Assembly: GCA_038093515.1 (NCBI GenBank)
Contig: JBBPSI010000003.1
Span: forward strand, 1 to 64,000
Length of the DNA stretch: 64,000 nt
Direction of reading: 5' to 3'
DNA from: Butyriboletus loyo
Taxonomy: Eukaryota > Basidiomycota > Agaricomycetes > Boletales > Boletaceae
Shown here: one piece after another, positions 57,801-64,000 of the stretch
Layout: each line of letters starts with the position of its first letter
How positions within the stretch are numbered: the stretch's first letter is position 1
Program-made: the position numbers and the translations under genes
Notes under the pieces: generated by a model
Seen by the model: the letters and a program-made list of their open reading frames with translations, nothing else
What the model was told of the DNA's origin: nothing
The model's database searches: none

Positions 57801-59591
57801 GTGGTAATGGGTGAGCGGGGCAAGAGCTCGTGTCTCTCCGGTTTGACTGTGGAGTCCGAGATGTCGGACACGTTATCCGCCTGCTTCCCTCTCGTAGCTT
57901 GCTGGTCGTGGGCTTCTAAATCCATAGCAGTCTGTATTGCCTTGCGCACATGAGAAGACATGGATGATGTTGAAGTAGATGGTGGCTTGATGGAAGGCGA
58001 CGACTTGACCGAAGCCGTGGATGTCGGCTTCTCAGGGGTGCGAGGTACCTTGGCTGATGGCAAGGACTGCTCAGAAACCTCTGATGGGAGTGGCAGGACG
58101 GTTGTGGCACGTGAAGCTAGTGAAAGCCGAGATTCAGCGGACGGACGCAGAGCCGGATACGTGACGACAGAGGTCGTCTCCAAATCTGATGATCGAGAAT
58201 TAGATATTGTACTGGCGCGTGAGCTCGCCAGCTCCGCCAGCTTGGAGCGTTTTCCAGGTCGGACACGTGGTGGTAGGTCCTTTGGGGGTGGCGGAGGCGG
58301 CTTGTCGCTGGACTTGGATGTGAAGTCTGGGATTTCTGGGATGTTGTCCGTTGCTGGCATCGAAATACTAGGCGCGCGTGGAGGAGACTTTGGTGGCTCG
58401 GATTGAACCTCTGACTCCACCGGCGTGCGAAGAGATGGTGCGGAGTCATAACTCGAAAGCCGTTGCACGGCTGAAGGAGATGGGGAAGGAGGTATCCTAT
58501 TTGGATCAATGGATTGATATAGATGACCATTGTTTGGATGCGGGTCTAAGGAGTGCTCTGTGAATGTCATAAGTGGAGCGGTAGCAAAATACCTGCAACG
58601 AAACTCGCCAATGACATTCCCATAGGACGAAGTCGTCTCACTTGAGGACAACGCCCGTGGGTTATTCATTGCCACCAGCTGTTGTCTGGAAGGCCAGTGT
58701 CGAGACGGCTCGGTACGCTCGGTAAGTTCCGTTATCGTACTGAGACGCGAATGGCGATCGGGAGACATCGAACCCAGAGGTACATCATCTGGATCGACCT
58801 CCTGGTCATAATCGAGGTGTTGAGGCGCAGGATAGTAATCAAGCTGAAATTGGCCTTGTTGTGCTAGGACGATCAAGGGAACGTGCGGGCGCTCCAAGTC
58901 TTCCGGAATGTATCCCGCAAGACCAGTGGGATTTTGCGGCGCTGTGAAGCGGGGTAGGGAACACAGTAAATATGTATTCCACGACGCAAAGAAATGCGAG
59001 AGGACGTGGGGATGACAACGATATGCACCTTGCTGTGGTTCATCTCCTTGTCGGCGGAAGCGGGACCACCAGTGGGATTTAGAACGGGTAGGAGTAACAT
59101 CATGAAGAAAAAGTAACAAAAGCAAAACTACACTAACAAAGAAGATGGATACGATGGCCTACCTTTGCGCTCCCTTGCGGCAGCTCTGCGCTCCTGCTCC
59201 TCTGAGAAAGGTGAGAGAGACGGATGGGATGAGGTGTAGACGACGAACCGAATAGCCAGGCGATGGATTGCTCAATGTCGAAGTAGAATTGCCAAAGAGT
59301 GTCCCTGATGATGGCGTCATCAAGGTCGGAAGAAGCTTCGTCGCCAACTACAGCTCTGATGTGTTCGATTCCGGACTCCAATTGAGCTGCGCACGGAGTC
59401 GGATGAGGAAACGAGGGCCGGCGGGGGGAAGACGCACCGAGTTGCTCTTCGGTCATATCGTCAGCGTCATCGTCAAACGCAGTATCGTCCAGCTCGGCTG
59501 ATGGTGTGACGATGAGAGAAGGATGCGGGTTGATAATGAGATGGGACGAACCGTGAATGTCAATGTTCCGTACGAGTCTGTGTCGTGACAT
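54816..59591 (-). CDS. HBS1: Hbs1, translational GTPase of ribosome rescue (Hbs1 splice form)
   Basis: eRF3/EF-Tu-family GTPase that delivers Dom34/Pelota to stalled ribosomes. ATG at 59591. Exon 1 (59249-59591) and exon 2 (59163-59201) encode the HBS1_N domain: [41 protein letters not shown] | [13 protein letters not shown]. Exon 2 ends in phase 1 and joins exon 3 (56535-56924; [19 protein letters not shown], a Ser/Thr/Pro linker, then [10 protein letters not shown]). From 56484 comes the GTPase: [19 protein letters not shown] (G1), [10 protein letters not shown] (G2), [20 protein letters not shown] (G3), [10 protein letters not shown] (G4), then the beta domains ([22 protein letters not shown]; ...GETIAAG | ITLEIYQ). 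TGA at 54816-54818. G-motifs are intact. The 2.2-kb intron 56925-59162 contains the Ski7-like exon. Confidence 0.92.
57068..59591 (-). CDS. Ski7-like splice form of the HBS1 locus (alternative terminal exon 57068-58941)
   Basis: The same exons 1 and 2 (ending AAA-G, phase 1) can join an acceptor CTTCACAG|CGCCGC at 58941/58942, giving [20 protein letters not shown] and an open frame of about 625 codons to the stop at 57068-57070. The long exon is disordered, Ser/Pro-rich, and carries three spaced short motifs: [11 protein letters not shown] (near 58246), [11 protein letters not shown] (near 57763), [13 protein letters not shown] (near 57523). Near its C-terminus is [12 protein letters not shown] (57130-57165). 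It has no GTPase domain. In animals, plants and some yeasts HBS1 transcripts are alternatively spliced to a Ski7-like protein linking the Ski complex to the cytoplasmic exosome through such linear motifs; here that role is inferred. A poly(A) site before 56925, or intron retention, would be needed. Confidence 0.75.
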
Positions 59592-59719
59592 ATCTACGGA
59601 GGCCTGGCGCTTACTGATCGTTCGTCGTCGGTGATACTATGGAGCGCTCCAAATACGGTCAAACACGCAGAAAGTCAAATATTCTGACACTCCTCCTAGT
59701 CCTACCACTATAACTCACA
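59592..59719. promoter_or_regulatory. 128-bp bidirectional promoter, HBS1 (-) / mtSSB (+)
   Basis: The start codons at 59591 (minus) and 59720 (plus) face away from each other. No recognisable motif stands out in the interval. Confidence 0.55.
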
Positions 59720-60383
59720 ATGTCCTGGACAACTACAAGACTCGCATTTTCGCGTGTACAACGGCGCGTAGGTGCTCGTCTTCCAGTCCGAGTTTCTCTC
59801 GTTGATCTCCCCTACAGACATTCTCTTCTACCCCCGCCCGGTCGTATGACCTTGCAAAGCTCGTCCTCATCGGTCGTCTAGGCAAAGACCCAGAGCTCCG
59901 TACGACCAAGAACGACAAGGAATACATCTCGTCAGTCTTTTTCTCTCCTCCACTGTTGCCCCTTACCCCTCTCCCTAGATACACCGTTGCAACATCCAAC
60001 TTTCCTCCTCCACCGCCAAATCCCGATGGCAGTATGTTTTCACCCTATATTTGCTTGTGCTCTCACCCTGGATGTGTCTCCCAGCTCGCTTGGAAAACGG
60101 CGTCACTTGGCATCACATCATTTCCTTCAACCCTACTCAGAATAATTATCTCAGAACCCTAAGCAAAGGCTCCAGAGTTTACGTCGAGGCCAACTACGAA
60201 CTGCGTGATCCCGACCCAAATGCGGACCCATCTTCTCCCTCTGGCCAACGCCAGATATTTCTTAGACATGGTGCGCTGCTCTTCTCCCGCCCTTGGCTTC
60301 CTCTCACCTATTTTGCAGATGCCATTCGGGTATTAAGTACACCGTACCAACAAGACACAGAAACCCCATCAGATCAAGTGTGA
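59720..60383 (+). CDS. RIM1: Mitochondrial single-stranded DNA-binding protein (Rim1/mtSSB)
   Basis: OB-fold SSB for mtDNA replication. ATG at 59720: MSWTTTRLAFSRVQRR | TFSSTPARSYDLAKLVLIGR LGKDPELRTTKNDKEYIS | YTVATSNFPPPPPNPDG | TRLENGVTWHHIISFNPTQN NYLRTLSKGSRVYVEANYEL RDPDPNADPSSPSGQRQIFL RH | DAIRVLSTPYQQDTETPSDQ V. The N-terminal exons form an Arg/Ser presequence with a typical RSY cleavage region. The LVLIGRLGKDPELR, TxWHxIxxFN, LxKGSRVYVEG-like (VYVEANYELRD) and QxxxLRHDxIRxL blocks match the family. Four introns with consistent phases; TGA at 60381-60383. Confidence 0.9.
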
Positions 60384-60479
60384 CGTTGCCTCGTCCCCCC
60401 TTTGCCTTCATGTGTGTCGACTAGCCAATGTCATGTCCCTGCTCCATAATTCTTCGCATCTCCGTCTATTCTACATGGT

Positions 60480-61399
60480 TCATACATCGTGATCATCATC
60501 GAACGGCGTGTGTGACCGCATGTGCTCCGACGCCAATTCTCCGCCCCAACCCTTCTCCTGATGAACGTACCGAACTTCTGACTGGCTGTATGAGCTTACC
60601 GCAATGCTGTCCCTGTGTTCTTGATTTGCCAGTGTTGGGACCGGCATTTCAGTCTGTAGTACTGACGAGGAGACGGAAAGCCTTGTGCCTGATTGGCTCT
60701 GCTTTTTGTGCAAGTAATCCCGAATGGTTGTCGACAGGAGCTAGTTGGCGTCTCAATGAGCGAAGTGTACCACTACAACGAAAGACGTACTCTATGGTCT
60801 TCCTGACTTGAACCTGAGTAACAGGCTGCCACGGCAATAGGGCAACACGGCGCGTTCTGTCGATCTGAATTGAGTTACCATGAAAGCTTCAGAATCTGAC
60901 ATGCTCACATCCAACCATATTGGAAACGCTGAATGGCAAGGTAAATGAGATTTGGTCGTCACGTTGGAGCGGACATTCACTAACCTCCTCCGTGAATGGC
61001 GAATTCGCCCTCGACCCCCATCTGTTTTGCCGTCTTGCCCATAGCGCTCATGCCTTTCTCCACGTAGTAGCTCGAGTGGCTCGTCCGCTTGACGACTGAA
61101 ATCATGCTTTCTAAACATGCCCAGCTGTCTAGGCTGACATCACCTTCCCCGGAAGGGTGGCCCAAGTCTCCTGCGGTACATGCAAAGAGTGTGTGCCCAG
61201 CGATGGTTTGTATTGAGATCACCATGCCTTTGCCTTTCATATGCCGAGAGCTCCCGCGGAAGCGCTTGCGGAGCGAGAGGCCAAGTGTGACCGCGTCGGT
61301 GGCTGAGAAAGATGAAAAACGGTAGCTGCTCTCTTCCTTGAGCGTTTGATTCGCAATTTCGGCGTCAGAGGGTATCATTGCGTGTATCGACGAGAACAT
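60480..61399 (-). CDS. UPF0303 / YBR137W-like protein (heme-degrading-domain family)
   Basis: ATG at 61399: MFSSIHAMIPSDAEIANQTL. Seen: YRFSSFSATDAVTLGLSLRK RFR, GKGMVISIQTIAGHTLFACT AGD, LDSWACLESMISVVKRTSHS SYYVEKGM, GEFAIHGGG | AFPIWLD | NAPCCPIAVAACYS, then a last exon with LQTEMPVPTLANQEHRDSIA V. This parallels yeast Ybr137w (FGHSSFYMG, YAFHGGAVLI, ACLTISGLKQEEDH). The canonical SGLxQxEDH is degenerate or split by an intron of about 160 nt whose borders I cannot fix, so the C-terminal 70 residues (ending SHTPFDDDHDV) are uncertain. Biochemical function unclear in the family; the yeast protein is linked to Get-pathway cargo handling. Confidence 0.7.
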
Positions 61400-61811
61400 T
61401 GGACGCAAGCCTGGGGTTGCGGAGTAAGAAAGGAGAAGACCTCAGCTGTTCGAGTTACAACTCAAGATGGTTTCACAGTTGAGAATACGACCTTTAAATT
61501 TACACATGCAACGAGGCAACTTGACTGATAATAAAGTTTGACACCGCTGAGGTCGGACACCGTCGCCCAACTGTCTCCAGCGATTCCCAGTCGCGTCATT
61601 TTGGGAGGGGACGTAAACACGTCTCCCTGTAAAGCCTTTCTTCGACTGGGATACCAGGACTTGTTAGTACCAAGTTCTGATTCAACTCCAACATCCAACA
61701 TCCATGTTTCATCGACATCCCCGCGATGTGAGGTCACGTGACAAAACTCAAGGTATCACGTGCACATGATGTAGAGACATATCCTTCTTGAAGTTATTCG
61801 CGTCTTCGTCG
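61400..61811. promoter_or_regulatory. Shared upstream region of UPF0303 gene (-) and PEX12 (+) with two CACGTG boxes
   Basis: A 412-bp head-to-head region. A 10-bp palindrome GTCACGTGAC lies at 61733-61742 and a second CACGTG at 61757-61762, 22 bp apart centre to centre (two helical turns) and 50-80 bp before the PEX12 ATG. Short open frames on both strands here look non-coding. Confidence 0.6.
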
Positions 61812-63174
61812 ATGGAGTTCCTTCATGATATAGGCGGTGACCCTCTCAAACCCTCTCTCTTCGAGCTCATTGCCCAAGAGCAGCTCAGGGATCTGCTCCA
61901 ACCAGCACTCAAGTATGTCTTGGCAGTAAGCACCACTCCGTTATGACGCACTTCGTTATTCACCTCGACCCCTTGTTTTAGGTCTTCGCACAGCAATATC
62001 CGCGATATCTCATTCAAGTCGTAAATCGCCATGAGGAATTCTATGCAATTATCATGTTTTTCGTCGAGCGACATTATCTCCGCAAGCATAGTGAGTCCTC
62101 TGGCCTCGCATCAGAACATCCCTCAACGATTCTAGACGCGTCCTTTGCGGAGAACTTTTATGGCCTGAAGAGACGTAGGCACCCTTGGATATCTACAGAT
62201 AGAGCAACTGCTGCTGTTCGTGGGGCGCCCGCGGCAGAAAGGCTTAGGGACAGGGAAACTTGGCAATCGCTGTTCTTCCTGGTTTGCTCACTGATTTCGT
62301 GCAATACTACATTTACTGACTGTACACAGGTCGCCGTTCCGTATCTCAGAGCCAAGAGCCATGACTATTTTGAACAACTGGGAGGAGGCATTTCGTCAGA
62401 TATATTAGAGGATGCTGGCGACGGTCGTCGCATACAAGCACTTACCAATGACGTATGCTACTTCTATGCCCAAAGATGACGATGCTCATGAACACAACAG
62501 TCTCTAGCAGTGCGTTGGCGTCGAGCATACAAAAAGAATTTCCCATGGGTGAACACTTCGTTTGAGTTGTGGTTGCTTGCCTGTAATGTGGCGTATCTTT
62601 TTGAACGCACTCCCTTCTACCGTCCATGGTTAGCGTGGATGGGTGTTGATTTACGCCGGTTGAGTGCGGACGACTTCGTGAGTGACATCCGCGGTATATC
62701 CCCCCTACCCCAACGCTAATATCCTACTGGCAGCTTGTGACTAGTGATGTGCAAGGTGCTACTCCTCATGCTCGGCAAGGGATCGTGAAACAGCTCTACC
62801 AACTTCTTATGAATAGTCCGCAATTGGCGCTTGACTCCTTCAGGCTTCTTTTGCCGACGGCCATCTTCTTCATCAAGTTTTTGGAGTGGTGGTATTCTCC
62901 AGGGTCCCCAGCACGTTCCCTGTCGATGTCTCCTCTCGGTTTGGCCGTCCCACCTCCTCGGATGCTCCCACCGCACCCTTCCGGAATACCCGTGGATGGC
63001 ACGATGTTTGGGCATTGTCCATTGTGTCAAAACACCATAAATAACGCTACTGCATTACCATCTGGTTACGTCTTTTGCTACCGCTGTGCATTTGACCATG
63101 TCGAGCAACATGGCAAATGCCCGGTGACGTTATTACCCGCAAAGGTTTGGCAGATGAGAAAGGTACTTGTTTGA
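61812..63174 (+). CDS. PEX12: Peroxin 12, peroxisomal RING ubiquitin-ligase subunit
   Basis: Peroxisomal membrane subunit of the Pex2-Pex10-Pex12 complex that ubiquitinates the import receptor Pex5. ATG at 61812: MEFLHDIGGDPLKPSLFELI AQEQLRDLLQPALKYVLA | VFAQQYPRYLIQVVNRHEEF YAIIMFFVERHYLRKH | ASFAENFYGLKRRRH. Then VAVPYLRAKSHDYFEQLGGG, SLAVRWRRAYKKNFPWVNTS FELWLLACNVAYLFERTPFY RPWLAWMGVDLRRLSADDF, LLLPTAIFFIKFLEWWYSP and the C-terminal RING CPLCQNTINNATALPSGYVF CYRCAFDHVEQHGKCPVT. The RING has only five cysteines (C..C, C..C, C) and so would bind a single zinc, typical of Pex12. Five introns; stop at 63172-63174. Confidence 0.93.
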
Positions 63175-63555
63175 GCATTGGCACAGGCCAATTGTGTCAC
63201 AGGCCGTCGCAGTCTATAATCTGATTTGGTAGCTGTAGGACATGCTGGACGTTATCGATTTCCACGTTGGTTAATTGATTGTGCTTGACTAGATTTACCT
63301 CGCGTTAGCTGAGGGTACTTAGAAGTAGACGTACGCATGCTTCGCCTGGATCTGCGACGGCGACGCACGTGCATTGGAGCAGCCAAGAATGTCTCGCACT
63401 CCGCGACAACTCGTTGCGCTGTCCGTCTCCAACAGTGTCATTTCAATTTTTTTTCTTTTTTTTTCTGGAAATAACCAGGATGGTCTGAACGCTGCATCTT
63501 GAGAGCAACCTCATCCCAGTTTCGGTGAATATACTGAATCTCACATCCGTGTGGT
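63175..63555. other. Intergenic region upstream of the SPX gene
   Basis: About 380 bp between PEX12 and the SPX gene, both on the plus strand. A T-rich tract (about 63449-63465) lies roughly 90 bp upstream of the SPX start. No gene seen. Confidence 0.55.
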
Positions 63556-64000
63556 ATGAAGGTCAGCCCTCCCTCTGGATCATGGACTATATCGATTGAC
63601 ACATCTTCTTGTTAGTTTGGAAAGCAGATCCAGTCTGAACAGGTCCCGGGATGGTCTGCGTATTATCTCGATTACAAGTTTCTCAAGAAGATTATCTCTT
63701 CACTGGCAGCTAATCGACCTGCCTCGGAGGCTGCTGCTTTGGCATTAGGTGTTCGACCTGTGGATCTCTTGAATCTGACAGGCAGCCCAGCGATCGCGAT
63801 ATCTTCTCCAGCTGGCACCCCATGTAATATCCCTTCTGATGATCCGAACCAGTTACCCATCCTCTCTTCTCTCGGGCAAGATAGCGACCGAGGGGCTGAC
63901 TTCCAGGCTCACAAGGCTGCCTTTTTCTTCAAACTCGAGCGGGAACTTGAAAAGGCACGTGAATTCACTCTCGGTCGTTGCTCGCTTTGAAACCGATGCC
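63556..64000 (+). CDS. SPX-domain protein, N-terminal part (Pho81/GDE1-like; runs off right edge)
   Basis: The first coding exon is 6 nt (63556-63561, ATG AAG); intron 63562-63615 follows, then FGKQIQSEQVPGWSAYYLDY KFLKKIISSL, completing the invariant MKFGxxIxSxxVPxWxxxYxDYKxLKK start of SPX domains, which sense inositol pyrophosphates. The next segment has an Ala/Leu/Pro insert and then AAFFFKLERELEKA, the second SPX helix pair (FFxxLExELxK). A GT donor in GCAC|GTGAAT near 63959 probably ends the exon. The partner domain lies outside, so the protein could be a Pho81-type CDK inhibitor, a GDE1 phosphodiesterase or another SPX protein; the start MKFGKxIQSxQ and long insert favour Pho81/GDE1. 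Confidence 0.8.

Noticed and set aside
57960..58406. 148-codon plus-strand open frame in the Ski7-like exon
   Set aside because: Antisense to the long Ser/Pro-rich exon; acidic/Gly-rich composition is the expected shadow of that strand.
60428..60811. 127-codon plus-strand open frame after mtSSB
   Set aside because: Cys-rich, no homology and antisense to the UPF0303 gene 3' exons; likely a shadow.
1..64000. CACGTG as an enriched motif of the window
   Set aside because: I count roughly a dozen, while about 16 are expected by chance in 64 kb; only local pairings in short promoters are worth noting.
1..64000. Mobile elements, CRISPR arrays, secondary-metabolite cluster
   Set aside because: No transposase, reverse transcriptase, long terminal or inverted repeats, spaced repeat arrays or backbone synthase genes were seen; the window is ordinary eukaryotic housekeeping DNA.

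Overview
This window is nuclear DNA from a filamentous basidiomycete, most likely an Agaricomycete. Almost every gene is broken by several short (about 45-80 nt) GT...AG introns, genes are densely packed on both strands, and several predicted proteins are of types seen mainly in mushroom-forming fungi. I see no transposon, rRNA, tRNA or CRISPR array. Protein identities were made by eye from spliced translations, so family calls are stronger than exact exon borders.

Layout. 0-13 kb: C-terminal part of nucleoporin Nup160/Nup120, a Zn(II)2Cys6 regulator, a polytopic membrane protein, the Hsp90/Hsp70 co-chaperone STI1 behind a near-perfect heat-shock element, and a D-arabinose/L-galactose dehydrogenase-type aldo/keto reductase. 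12-25 kb: a B12D/NDUFA4-like mitochondrial subunit, a long coiled-coil/disordered protein, an isochorismatase-like hydrolase, a tiny DUF1748 gene, OST2/DAD1, an SOD-like mitoribosomal protein, the AP-3 mu subunit and the mitochondrial GTP/GDP carrier GGC1. 25-41 kb: a glucokinase, an ATF/CREB bZIP factor, a membrane-anchored DUF3445 protein, ATP7, GPC1, tRNA deaminase TAD1, a basidiomycete-type unknown, two small hypothetical genes and the methyltransferase EFM6. 41-54.6 kb: a BolA3-like/COX15 divergent pair, proteasome alpha-6 (PRE5), a PQ-rich/RGG protein, a coiled-coil protein, an EF-hand MscS channel and a CBM48 protein. 54.8-64 kb: HBS1 with an embedded SKI7-like exon, mitochondrial SSB, a UPF0303 protein, PEX12 and the start of an SPX-domain gene.

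The genes do not form a metabolic cluster. About eight encode mitochondrial proteins (B12D-like, mS42/43-like, GGC1, ATP7, BolA3-like, COX15, mtSSB and probably DUF1748). Several sit in head-to-head pairs with short shared promoters (BolA3/COX15, HBS1/mtSSB, UPF0303/PEX12).

The most interesting locus is HBS1. Two exons encoding the HBS1 N-terminal domain end in phase 1. They can be joined either to the GTPase exons (Hbs1, ribosome rescue) or to a roughly 1.9-kb terminal exon with its own stop that carries repeated SKLA motifs and an [10 protein letters not shown] motif (Ski7-like, exosome/Ski bridging). This looks like one gene making both cytoplasmic RNA-surveillance factors by alternative splicing.
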